Assembly: GCA_054661495.1 (NCBI GenBank)
Contig: BAAFSQ010000016.1
Location: 1 to 64,000, forward strand
Length of the DNA stretch: 64,000 nucleotides
Source: Zygophlyctis sp. KS116
Lineage: Eukaryota > Chytridiomycota
Direction of reading: 5' to 3'
Positions 22,203 through 32,693 of the stretch are shown here, piece by piece (the first letter of the stretch is position 1; each line of letters begins with the position of its first letter). The notes below the pieces were generated by a model. That model saw only the letters and a list, made by a program, of their open reading frames with translations. It did no database searches and was not told the DNA's origin. The position numbers and the translations under genes are program-made.

Positions 22203-25032
22203 CTATAGTTTTTCATTTGGGTGAATATAAATCCAGTGTATGACTTCATTATTATCGTCAATTCTAATTGGCGAGATCCAAATAAACGAGAATATCCAAA
22301 CCAAAAATAGATTCATCAATGATATGAAAAATTCAAAAATGCCTTCGTCTTCATCATAAAATTGATCAAATTCTTTTCTCGTTTTTCCTTTATATTGTGG
22401 GTCATATCTCCAGTAAATTGTCTGGCGGCCCTTGTCATATCGATAAATCCCATCCGAAACTTCAATTACCACTTTAAAACCCTCGTAATGATAATTTGGA
22501 ATAAATATTTCCGTTATCATCCCCCATTCTATTCCATTAACATCATGTGTAGCAACCCGTCGAGAATCTGTCGTGAATTCAAAAAAAAATTGTAATTTTC
22601 TATAATTAAAATGCATGCTTTTAGGAAATCCACTAATCTTTGCGGCATCTAAAAATCAAGGGAATAGAACTTACAAGGTCTAATGACAGCATCTAGTGCC
22701 CGGCCTCCATGATGAACCTCGGGTTTGGCAGAGTCAAAAAATGCTGATACAATATCAAAATGAGTTTCTGGAGTCGGTAATATATCAATACTTCTCCTCC
22801 TTGAAACTTCAGGCCTTCCTCTAACTTTCTCTGGCAGATCAAGGAATTCAGAAACTGATTGAGATCGTTCTGCAAATCTATCCAATTGAACACTCAATTG
22901 TTTATCTTTCATTCTCACGAGTGCATCATTTAAGGATTGCGTTCGAATAGCTGGCTGTTCTGGAGAGAAAATCGAAAAATCCTCGCCATTCCAATGATCT
23001 CCATAAAAGTTGTCATTTATGGGATTATAATTCCATAAAGTAAAGTGCACAAGATTTGACTTTGATTTATCTATTACCATGCTTACCTCCATCGCACTAA
23101 TAACAGCATCTAAAAACAAGTTGTGCTTAGTGTAATCCCCCGTGCAGAAAGCCTAAAATTTTAAACTATATAAAAACCTTTTTTTCGTTTAAGTCCATTG
23201 GTATTCCACATTCTCCAAAAAGGCACGGTGTAGCCCCAACTAATTTAATTCCAGTCTGAGCAATATTTTTCACTTGACCTGAATAATTTCTTTTAGCTCC
23301 CCGAATCCCGAAATAGCTAGCAGTGATAACATTTTTCGTTCCCTTGCTAATTATTAATTTTTTCTTACTTTACTTAGTCCCTGGACATCATGTGTTACAA
23401 AGCCATCAAAAGACTTAGGGGTTAGAAACATCAACTATTACCTTTGAAAAAATGGCCTTCAAATCATACCAGTGCGGGGCGTAAACAAGACCTTTATTAT
23501 CAGTAGATCCGTTCCAATCTGGAGGATCACTACCAGGGACTGGCTCGAAGAATACAATATATGAACTCTTAACTTGTTTGATAGCATTCAAATATTTCTG
23601 AATAAATGGAAGATAGTGCTCTTGATTAAAGTTCACAGGAGTTCCATCCGCCTTTTTTGAAAAATAATCATCCTTCACATTTATAGGAGTAATACCATCT
23701 TCATCCAGATCCCAAACACCATGCTGTCTCCTTATTTGTGAGAATTTCATAATTAATACCAAATGCAACATTTTCCATCCAGCCAAGCTCTTGATCGAGA
23801 TGTATTAATTTCTACGTCCCTAATCTTTCGAGTTGGCCAAGGCCAAGATCTTTTATACACGGAAACTTTCTAACATTAATCAAATAATTATTAAACCTGT
23901 GGAACACCTTCCCCCATTAGAAACGATTGTAAAGCATTTGGAGAATCTCCTAGTCTTAATTCTTTCAATTCATTCCACGATTTCAACGATTCTAGTCCAA
24001 TATATCCTGGATGCGGTTCATTAATAGCTTCAAATCCCACCACTGCTTCTAAATGTTTAAGCCTCCTATATGCTAAGTTTAAAAATACAATTGCAAGCTA
24101 TAAACTGCTTACTCTTGTAAAAAATCTTACTCGGCCAAATGTTTAAAGCAGGCGATAAAATGCCGCTGCAAAAAATCCTGTACTGGTTCCCCAAAATATC
24201 TAGCCTTTGGAGCAAATGTATTTCCACCAAAAAAGACTGTAAACATGGTGGCTGCAGCTAATTTAGTATAATTTGTAGGCCAAATCATATTTAGGGTATC
24301 CTGATCAGTAGCAAACTGCTGCAAAAAGGCTGCTCCGGTTTCTTTAAATTTCTTAATATTCAGTCCGACAACCTCAAAAGTCCACCCAGGGGCTCCAGAT
24401 CCCCCAGAGTAACGACTCCACGTATCTTGATGAGGATCTAAAAATATAAAAGAAATAAATTACCTATAAAGCATTTTATACCATATAATGTTCCTATTTT
24501 TATAATTTGGATAAGATAAGATATATATTCTTCATCATAAATTCCAGGACCTCGATGTTCCAACGCCTCCCACGGAACCAATAGTCTGATAAACGTTAAC
24601 CCCCAAGCACGTAATCTAGAAAAATGCTCATGCGCTACATCTAAAGGAAATGGCCTTCCAACAAAACTAACATTTCTATGAAAATAAAATCCTAGATTCA
24701 AATGTGTAGAACCAGGCGGTGACGTTGGCAATTTCGAATTTCCGCAAATGTTTACACCTCTAAGCATACAGATCCGATTATATTCATCTAAAAAGTACTG
24801 ATCCTTGAGTATGATTGGCGATCTCCATTCATGAGCTCTTGGCCAACTCTTCACTATTGAATCAGAAGCTTCTGCAAAAAAATCTTCTTTTTCAGTCCCA
24901 TTCTTTGTAGGAGATGGACTTAAGTAAAAAGTTGGATCCCATCCTTTCCTTTGATACTCTATACCTGTAAATAATAAATGATAATTGATATATACTTAGT
25001 TTATTATTCATTTTTTTGCCGGATGATGTCAT
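22203..25032 (-). CDS. GH5 glucocerebrosidase/sterylglucosidase-type enzyme (EGCrP-like)
   Basis: Many exons with introns from about 24 to 60 nt; start ATG 25030-25032. Conserved blocks are MLRGVNICGNSKLPTSPPGS, NVSFVGRPFPLDVAHEHFSR, LRAWGLTFIRLLVPWEALEH, then DPHQDTWSRYSGGSGAPGW. The acid/base Glu is in GFEAINEPHPGYIG, CIWRQHGVWDLDEDG follows, and the nucleophile Glu lies in YIVFFEPVPGSD. These are signatures of fungal EGCrP1/EGCrP2 (Sgl1) enzymes, which hydrolyse glucosylceramide or sterylglucoside. Both catalytic Glu residues are present. The C-terminus has an extra hydrophobic stretch (FFISLMNLFLVWIFSFIWI), possibly a membrane anchor. Substrate preference cannot be decided from sequence. 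Confidence 0.85.
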
Positions 25033-25075
25033 CGGACACCCAAAACTATTCCGTATCAACCCAATTTGACGCCAT

Positions 25076-25532
25076 CTAACTGTCAAAAATATGAACTACC
25101 TTTCCAATAACTGGAATCTTAAATCTAAACAAAGTATCGGCGTTTATAAATGAATGATATCCCAGGAATATGACCGATCCACATTCCAAAACAAACATCA
25201 CCCATACAAGAGACGATGAAAACAAGGAAAAAAGAAACTGCAATGCAAATAAAAGCAAAAAATAAACAGCAGACTGCCTAGTTATTAATAAAAATAGTAA
25301 ATTTGTACCAGGCATGAAAGCGGACATAATCATTTTTGGTTTCCAGAATCAAGAACAGGATCCCCGAGAAAACCATCCCAACATACACCAGAGCAGCTTC
25401 AATATCTAACCGTATCGGAAGCCTTGTTTCATACTTATTTATAGACTCATTAACATCAACTTGCGCTGAAGAATTGAATGAGGGAGGGGCCCGGGACGAT
25501 TCTTGAGACGGTAATGGCTCACCGGAATACAT
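25076..25532 (-). CDS. UPF0132/DUF4870-type small membrane protein
   Basis: Two exons joined across a 29-nt intron between FHAW and QSAVYFLLLFALQF. The motif is E-A-A-x-(L)-x-Y-V-G-M-V-F-S-G followed by LILETKNDYVRFHAWQS, the hallmark of small four-span UPF0132 proteins found in bacteria, archaea and fungi. The N-terminal 35 residues are Ser/Pro-rich and disordered. The function of the family is unknown to me. The stop lies 43 bp before the start of the GH5 gene on the same strand. Confidence 0.7.
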
Positions 25533-25581
25533 TTATGCTCCTAAACCTCTGTAACTCAGAAACGAATCAAAAGATTGTATT

Positions 25582-26051
25582 TTATTCAAGCTTTTTGGCA
25601 ACCTATTGTATTAGTAATGGATCGTTACCTGAAGAACAAAATATCCAATTGTAAACCAAAAAGTTACGATTGAAGCCAGTAATAATCCTCCCATTAAAAA
25701 CCAAAAAATAGAAAATGCGCCCAAAGCCAAAAACCCTCCCTGAGTAATTCCAGCAATGGCAGATGCTATTGTTAAAATTATAGAGCCAGTAATGAGTCCA
25801 TATCCAATGAATACAGCCAATGGTAAAGCACAGGATGCAGAAAGTGTGTATACAAACGCTTTCACTGGAGGATATTTATCCAAAAGTCCTTTGGCGAATA
25901 AAGCCAATGAAATCACGACATCTTTTGTTGAGACTGCGGTAGAGACGGCTGCATCTTTAGCAGAAGAAACATAAGGGACTAGTTTTTCTTGAGCTGCATT
26001 AGCATATGTTAATATTGTAGCTTCGGGTACATCGACTTTTCTTGGTGCCAT
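25582..26051 (-). CDS. Putative promethin/LDAF1-like hairpin membrane protein
   Basis: Two exons; splicing across 26 nt adds VAKKLE after the last membrane span. The first 65 residues form an amphipathic helix (YANAAQEKLVPYVSSAKDAA, then VVISLALFAKGLLDKYPPVK). Long hydrophobic segments rich in Gly and Ala follow (PLAVFIGYGLITGSIILTIA, then FWFLMGGLLLASIVTFWFTI). An amphipathic helix plus double hairpin and a KK-type end resemble lipid-droplet assembly factor LDAF1/promethin and fungal Ldo proteins. Similarity is mostly compositional, so confidence is moderate to low. Confidence 0.45.
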
Positions 26052-26135
26052 CTCTTGATAAAGGCAAACTTCCGAAGGCTACGCGAACATTGATCAAACA
26101 ATACGATTTATTTAAAAAACAAACTATAAATAACA

Positions 26136-29115
26136 TTATGACATCCTTTTGATTTCTTCATCTAATGCAATCACATCTTTCATTGTTTTCTTCTTTAATT
26201 TCACAATATCGGGAAGGTGACTGTGATCATCAGTATCATTATCGGACCTAATCAAATCAGACGTTTTTCTAACCAAAGTTTTTGAATCCTTTTTCGATGA
26301 TATCCTATGCTTCTGATCTTCTTTTTTGACTGTATCTTTCTCTCTGGATCCTTTTATTTGCATATTCTCATCTTCTCTTGATTTTTTTGACTCTTTTGAT
26401 TTAAGTAATTTAGATTTTGAAGCTATGCCATCATCCTCTGAAAATATTTGCTCTCTAGAATGCCCAGATGTATTTTTCTGGTCTCCATTTAAATCATCCT
26501 GATCAAGCTCACCAAAAGTATCATCATGATTATTTGGAGAATTTGGTTCAGTTTCTATTTCCCTTGTTGATTTTCTAATATTTTCATGATATTTCTGTTC
26601 TGTGCTAGATTCAGCGCTAGATTCTAACTCATCTCTATGACTTGAACGGATTTTTTGCGATGCTGTGTGGAAAGTTTCTGATTTTGGTTTTGATGTCTTT
26701 TCCTTTGTTTGATTCATAGAATTTGGGGCAATTTTATCAGAAAACTTTTTAGCCTTGAATTTAAGATCTGGGACTGGTTTATAGTCGAATCGTCCTGATA
26801 GCTCCCTTTTCATCGACGGTCTTTTTAAAGCAACTGAAGAGTGTCTATCCGTTGATCCCGATCTAGAAGCGACTGATGACCTAGATACAACAGATGCACG
26901 GGTAGAGGCAGATGTTGATCTAGATCTAGGACCAGCACGGCTTTCATTTCTCCCCCTTGAATTACTCCTGCTTATTGATCGAGAATTCTTCCATGTGTTC
27001 ACAACTTGTTTTGGTTCACCCAATCCAGGAGTGAATTTGATATTTTTCCGAAACTTTTCAAGCGCCGATTGATTTCCAGTATTTCTGCCAAAACTAGTTG
27101 ACTTTTGAGAGAAGGACTTGCTCGTGTAGTTTCTGTCGTACCCCCCTTCACTATTTTCTGCTATATATGTAGCTTCCTTGGAGCTGCTTTTATGTAAAAC
27201 ATTTATTTTGCCGTGTGAGCCTCTGGATATTTTCGTTAAGGATTCTAGATGTTTGCCTTGTGAAATATAATCTAAAAGATCTTGATATCTTGGATCAGAA
27301 GACAGAGAATTTTTAAGTAAATCATTCTCTTTCTTTAGAGTCATTATTTCCCTTTTGAGCATATATAGCATTTCTTCTCGGGGATCCAGATTGATTACAG
27401 GTTTATTCTTTATCTTTTTAGCAGATTGGGCATATCTAAGAGTTTTGACCGTCTCTGAAATATTCTGAAGTGCAGGTGATATACATGCAATCATCAAAGC
27501 CATCCCATTGCCACCTAAAGAATCAGCAAGGAGTTTTGTTAATTTAGAGTCCCGATAAGGTATGTGTCCTGTCCGTTTTCTCGGATCTGATAGGGCAGCT
27601 ATACATTTTCCTAGCCGATAAACAGTTCTAAAATACCTAAAGTCAACAAGCTCTTGTTAATATTGAGAGTCTCCGTCAGAGTATCTCCTTGTGCACGAGA
27701 TTCTTTTACTCTTTCCGATCCTGCAAGATCAACAAAACATATTTTTCCGTGTCGTTGAATGACACGCCCATCGCTGGAATCTGTAAACTCACTATCCAGA
27801 TGTATTGTCATGACAGAATGTGATCTTGATGAGTGTTCATTTAGTCTATGCGATGCAGTGGTTCTATTTTTCAACCCTTAATATTAATGTTTTTAAGATA
27901 CCTTCTTCTAAAATTGCTAGACAATCATCCAAAACGTCACAATCAATCACATACAAATTCTCAACAAAAAACCCCTTTTCAGCAGTCCACCTTATAGGGA
28001 GAGAGGGCCCTTTTGGATTTAAAAGATCATACACATTCTCGTTGTAAATTTCAAGAAAGGAAGATCTTGATGTAACCGGTCCAGTTGTTTCCCTTCCAAT
28101 TATTTCTTCAAAAAGGTATCTCAATGCTCGAGGAACAATTCCAACAGAAGTATGAGACATTTGATCTTCTGGCCCTGTTATAGTGAATGATTTTCCTGAT
28201 ATTAGTTTGAAATATAATCTCACCTGAGCCTGTTTGACCAAATGCAAAAATGCATATTGAATATCCCTCTATGGCCTGTGAAACTAATTCTTTGATTCCA
28301 CTCTGATTGAAAAACGTTTCTTGAGTTGAGTCTTGATCATAAACCCTGTTAAATGTGAGAGAACGGGAACTTCCATCCGGACCAGAAAGAAAAAGAGTTT
28401 GCCCATCATTAGCACAATCGATAATTTTCGAAAACCCGTTCCTAAGCTCTAAAGCATTCGGTGGCCGAACTCGTACTACAACATTAATGTTTCCAGATGT
28501 GGTGTCTATCATGCTACGGGAGTCATCAGCATCTTGCGAGAGACGATCAGCTGCAAATGGTTCGTCTTCATTTGGATTGGTTTGATAATTTGAGCTTTGG
28601 GTTACTCTTGTATCATTGCTATTTTCAACTGGATTAATAATTTCATTGGTAAATGCTTGAGGCGATTCAATCGGCGGAAGAGAAGTGATAGTAGATACTT
28701 TTGGAGACTTATTTTCTGGTTCTGGTGCTGTTTTCTGACTCGCAAACAACGAGAATTTACCCTTTGTCTTTGTTTTGCTTGCTTTCGGACTCTCGCTGAT
28801 CTGTTGTTGTTGCTGTTGTTGTTGCTGTTGCTGCTGCTGCTGCTGCTGCTGCTGTACGGGGTCGATCATTGGATATCCAGTTTGAGGATAACCTTGCTGA
28901 GGATATCCTTGCTGCGGATAACTTTGCTGAGGATAATATCCCACTTGATATTGTGCGACTTGATTTGGATCCATTGCCATTTGCTGGTATGGATCGGAAG
29001 CATACATTGTGTTTGGATCGACCTGATAGTACTGTTGCTGCATTTGATTTGGTGGAAATGATGGATTAGATGGGACAGCATTATTTTTATTTTTTGAAGC
29101 AATCGGCCTTGGCAT
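26136..29115 (-). CDS. Kinesin motor protein with Q-rich N-terminal extension
   Basis: N-terminal extension of about 215 residues: YPQQGY-type repeats, a run of 18 Gln, then a Ser/Pro-rich linker. The motor starts at NINVVVRVRPPNALE. The P-loop is FAFGQTGSGKS (spliced), Switch I is NEHSSRSHSVM and Switch II is VDLAGSERVKESRAQG. NINKSLLTLG follows, then HIPYRDSKLTKLLADSLGGN and TLRYAQSAKKIKNKPVIN. A coiled coil follows (MLYMLKREIMTLKKENDLLK), then a long Ser/Lys/Glu-rich tail. An N-terminal motor with NKPVIN-type neck suggests a plus-end motor, perhaps kinesin-12-like, but I cannot assign the subfamily firmly. Three short introns interrupt the motor. Confidence 0.85.
28800..28930 (-). repeat. 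Poly-Gln tract and YPQQGY repeats in the kinesin N-terminus
   Basis: A CAG/CAA tract at 28801-28854 encodes 18 consecutive Gln, directly next to tandem PQQGYPQQGYPQTGY units. The composition is prion-like (Q, Y, P, G). The tract mixes CAG and CAA, which usually slows slippage. Confidence 0.9.
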
Positions 29116-29194
29116 TTAAAATTATTAAATTTCCAAAATGATAAGATCTATAATGATACGGAGATTTGGCCTTCCTTGATCGGAAAATTGTAAA

Positions 29195-30290
29195 TCATTT
29201 GTCAACCATTCTGGTGTGACTTTCCAAAGTAATTGTTCCTCTTACAGCGTTAATAGCTTTTTTAAATGTCTTTTTCGCATTGAAATTCTTACGAACATTT
29301 GGAAGTACATCGAAATTGCTTGATGTCGACATCCATGCATGATCTAACGTGCCGGAAGTCGTTAACCTTTGTTCTGGATCAACTACTAATAACTCTGATA
29401 TAAAATGTTTTGCATCTTTACTAATTCCACTCCAATAATCCTCTGGAAAACTGTATTTACCTTTTTTAATCAGGGAAAAAAGAATAAAATTAGACACATC
29501 ATCTTCAGCGCTCATAAAAGGCATCATCCCAGAGAGTAAAATATAAGTGACTGTAATTAACTTTTAAGTAGAATTACTAACTCCCACACTCCACATATCA
29601 CAAGGAAAGCTATATCCAGTTTGATTAAGTACTTCTGGCGCTACATAATAAGGTGTACCGCATGTTGTAGTCAGAAGATCATTTTTGTCAGAGAATCTCG
29701 CTAATCCAAAATCCGTAATCTAAAAGGTTAATCAGATGCGCATTACCATGATTTCTGAATCATCAGACTGTGTTTTCAAAAGGATATTTTCAGGTTTTAG
29801 ATCCCTATGAATTATCCCCTCTTTATGCAAATAATCTAGAGCTAAAACAATTTGTCTAGTAATCCTGGCTGCATCTTTTTCATAAAAATGTCCTTGATTA
29901 AGCAAGGCAGTGAAAAGCTCTCCTCCATCAGCCATATCTGAGATCAAGTAAAAGAACCGCTTTGTCTCAATCAGATCTCTTAATACGCAAATATGGTTAT
30001 GATTCACCTTTTGCAAAACTTGGATTTCCGATCTAAATAGATTTTCACTGCCTATTGTATTAAAAATAGTATAAATTACTCTTAAACTTTAACCGATCAA
30101 TTATTTTACATGCAAGCTGAACATTATCGGATTTCCTAGTGACAATCTTTACAATCGCAAATGATCCAGTTCCCAATACATTTCCGATTTGGTATTTTTC
30201 TGTAAGAACATCATCAAGCTCTGTAGTATTAGATCTTTCGGAACTGGAAGATTTCTTAAACAAGGCAGATAATTTCTTCAAAAATTTCAT
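29195..30290 (-). CDS. Calcium/calmodulin-dependent-kinase-like Ser/Thr kinase
   Basis: Start ATG 30288-30290. The N-terminus is basic and Ser-rich ([17 protein letters not shown]). The kinase domain has the glycine loop [18 protein letters not shown] (catalytic Lys), [35 protein letters not shown] and GMMPF. After the domain come [20 protein letters not shown] and [15 protein letters not shown]. That tail matches the autoinhibitory/calmodulin-binding helix of fungal CaMKs (FNAKRKLRAAI-type). All catalytic residues are present. Several exons with short introns. It starts 23 bp after the Elp4 stop on the same strand. Confidence 0.82.
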
Positions 30291-30313
30291 ATTTAGAGTA
30301 AACAAATATAATC

Positions 30314-31514
30314 TTAAAATAACTCTGAACATGATTTTTCAGATCCTGGAGTTTCTTCTTCTGGGGGCAAATGAAATGTTTCAATAGTAAACTTTTTACG
30401 CTGTACTTTAAATCCAAGAGACTTGAGATCTAATGGAGAAATACGTGAGTTTGGAGTTAACGAATGAAACCTTTGTAACCGTATCGGATGAATTAGACCA
30501 GTGTATTCCGAGACATATAATGGATTAATATCTCTAGGAGATCCTAAATATTAACAAAAAAACAAAACTTGCCAGAAAACGATTCAACTTCCAAGACAGA
30601 GTCGCATGCCCATTCCATTTTCCTAATTAGAGGATGAGAGGAAACATTATAAAAATCATTATATAAATATGCAGGAACTGTTATTAAAACAGCTGCATTA
30701 TAAGATCTAAGAATACTCTTTAAAGCATAAAGAAAATGAATGCAAGACTATAAAATCAGTACTTCAAATTTACCATTGTTTGATTACCATTTTGATGATA
30801 ATTTTCATTTGATAAATTCGTCAAATCTGGCCATAAACTTGATCCAAAAGAATCTATTCCTATTCTTAAAACAGATTTCGGAGAGTCTTTTTTAATTGAA
30901 CTTAAAGACTCTAATTCACTTTTTATGAGTTTTAACAAGTTTAAAAATATCCCTTCTTGACTCTGATTTTCAAGCACTGATTCATCCACAGTTTTCAGTA
31001 AATTGTCTTTATCTAATTTAGTTGTAAGATCAAAACTAGAACAATATAACTGATCTACTGGAGCATTTTGATAAAAATCACTAGATACTGATCCTAAATT
31101 TTGATATCTCCATGCTATTTTCATTTGATCATTCCTTAATTCTCCCAACTGCCTAGTCATTGGCTTTGATCTAATATTAATAGTATTTTTTGAATCATTC
31201 AAACACTGATTATTTTGACCAGATTTAGATTTTGAAAGACCCATTAACCCATCTTTAAAGAGATTTGGATCAGAGTCTAAAGAAACAATCATTCCTTGAT
31301 GCCCACAAACAACACCTTGAGCCATAAAGTATTTTAATATTAACGATGAGTAGTCTGACCAGCGATCTTGTTTGATCATTGTAATAGTCCCTAAAAAGAG
31401 TCCGCCTCCAAGTAGATCATCTAAACTTTGAATTCCAGAAGAGATCTGAGGATGCCGATTGATTTTAACTCCAGGCGGTGCAGAATATCCTGAGAATTGT
31501 CTAAATGAACTCAT
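30314..31514 (-). CDS. ELP4: Elongator complex subunit Elp4
   Basis: RecA-like subunit of the Elp456 subcomplex, needed for wobble-uridine tRNA modification. The N-terminus SGYSAPPGVKINRHPQISSG, followed by IQSLDDLLGGGLFLGTITMI, is the conserved Elp4 start: a P-loop-derived (G)GGL-x-LG-(T/S)-(I/V) motif without the classical Walker A Lys. The middle has KIAWRYQNLGSVSS, and the later exons give HFLYALKSILRSYNAAVLIT and DINPLYVSEYTGLIHPIRLQ. The C-terminus (FKVQRKKFTIETFHLPPEEE) is also family-typical. Introns are short. Confidence 0.87.
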
Positions 31515-31557
31515 AAAATTTACTTAAAATAGAAAACTCTCAGGACAACCTCTAAAA

Positions 31558-32007
31558 ATGTTTGGAAAATGGATCGTCTTGGAAGGGATATCAACTCCTT
31601 GTAAATCAATGGTTACTAGAAGAATTATAAAATCTTATCCTGGATGTATACAACACATTACTCTTGATCTATCAAAAGACTTGGTCTCAAATCTAGAAAA
31701 TATTCTAAAAATTAAGGAAAAGATCTCTAGTCTTTTATTAGAAAACATTTCAGTGATTTGCAATTCTTGGATTTCTTCAAGTTTGGCCATGGCATCGCAA
31801 CCCAAGTCCGATCATGAAATGCGTCTAGTCAATGAAATATTAAAGTCTTCTCGTCCAGACTTATCAGTTGCATTAGTGTCTTTAGGCTCTGAATATGAAA
31901 GAAAACTTTTAGGATCTGAACATATTGATTTAGTCTTGCTTTCAGACCAAGATGACGATGGAATTTCAAGATTAGTTTTAAATCATTTATTGCATCATGA
32001 TTTCTAA
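31558..32007 (+). CDS. Degenerate thymidylate-kinase-like P-loop protein
   Basis: An intronless 149-codon frame, divergent from Elp4. The first residues KWIVLEGISTPCKSM align with the Walker A region of dTMP kinases ((F)IVLEG-x-(D)G-x-GKS/T), but the second glycine is Cys and the DG pair is lost. Later ENISVICNSWISSSLAMASQ resembles the DR(Y/W)-x-x-S-x-(A)(Y/M) segment, again without the Asp-Arg pair, and RPDLSVAL matches the following strand. The protein is shorter than a normal dTMP kinase (about 210) and probably lacks activity. An alternative is another P-loop fold; I am unsure. Confidence 0.45.
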   Translation: MFGKWIVLEGISTPCKSMVTRRIIKSYPGCIQHITLDLSKDLVSNLENILKIKEKISSLLLENISVICNSWISSSLAMASQPKSDHEMRLVNEILKSSRPDLSVALVSLGSEYERKLLGSEHIDLVLLSDQDDDGISRLVLNHLLHHDF

Positions 32008-32017
32008 GAAAAATATA

Positions 32018-32503
32018 CTAGCAAATGAGCTTCAATTCCATTAATGATTCTTGAATGATTGATTCTGTAAAGTCATTTGTAATCTTTTCCAGAATATTTG
32101 AATTTTCTAAAGGAATTTCTACATCTGATACTAGTTCCATTTGAACTTGATCATTCTCTTGATCAGTCTTTTCCACTTGTTCTACTTCTTCTTCCAACTC
32201 CATCGGAATAGAAATCGGATCCTCCAAAATTCCCTCCTTATTCACTTGTTGGTCTAATGGTGCCACATTTAGAGATTCCTCAATTTCCATATTTAGAGTT
32301 TGTTCAGAGTAATCGGTTTGAATATCTACTTGAATCATCTCATCCAATGTAAATCTACTAATCTTGAGAGTTGATGTAACTTACAATCTCTTGGCAGACA
32401 TTTCATATTCAGCAATTCTCTTTTTATGAGTCATGATCTCTTCTTGCATCTCTGCAATACATTGTAAGCTGTAAATATATTTATCTCTCAAATCAATAGT
32501 CAT
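32018..32503 (-). CDS. Small acidic protein with a KYI coiled-coil N-terminus
   Basis: Two exons joined across a short intron; two adjacent acceptors (TAGTAG) both keep the frame. Exon 1 reads MTIDLRDKYIYSLQCIAEMQ, then EEIMTHKKRIAEYEMSAKRL, predicted coiled coil. It shares the D-K-Y-I-x-x-L start with the N-termini of the array proteins at 37-53 kb (for example YYKDKYIQLLNDK). Exon 2 is strongly acidic (LEEEVEQVEKTDQENDQVQM) and carries no GIP module. I do not recognise the protein. It may be a truncated relative of the array genes or an unrelated coiled-coil adaptor. Confidence 0.55.
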
Positions 32504-32693
32504 TTAATAATTGTTTTTAGAATATTGTAAAATTTGTAGTTTACTCTAGAGAGCATGGCCAGACTTTTATTAAATGGAATTGTTGATGATTACAGGTGCA
32601 TTCATCAAGGATCATGGACAATGCATCATAAAGTATAATGCAATATACGTACATAGATCAGATGTTCAAATTGTGCAAAGCTTCCGATAAAAA

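Noticed and set aside
28597-29061. Leu-rich plus-strand frame opposite the kinesin Q-tract
   Set aside because: It is the complement of CAG/CAA repeats in the kinesin gene; the poly-Leu run is an artefact of the opposite strand.
32557-32640. Short plus-strand frame starting MARLLLNGIVDDYRC
   Set aside because: Only 27 codons, no recognisable family and no support from a conserved neighbour; it is likely the promoter or leader of citrate synthase 2.
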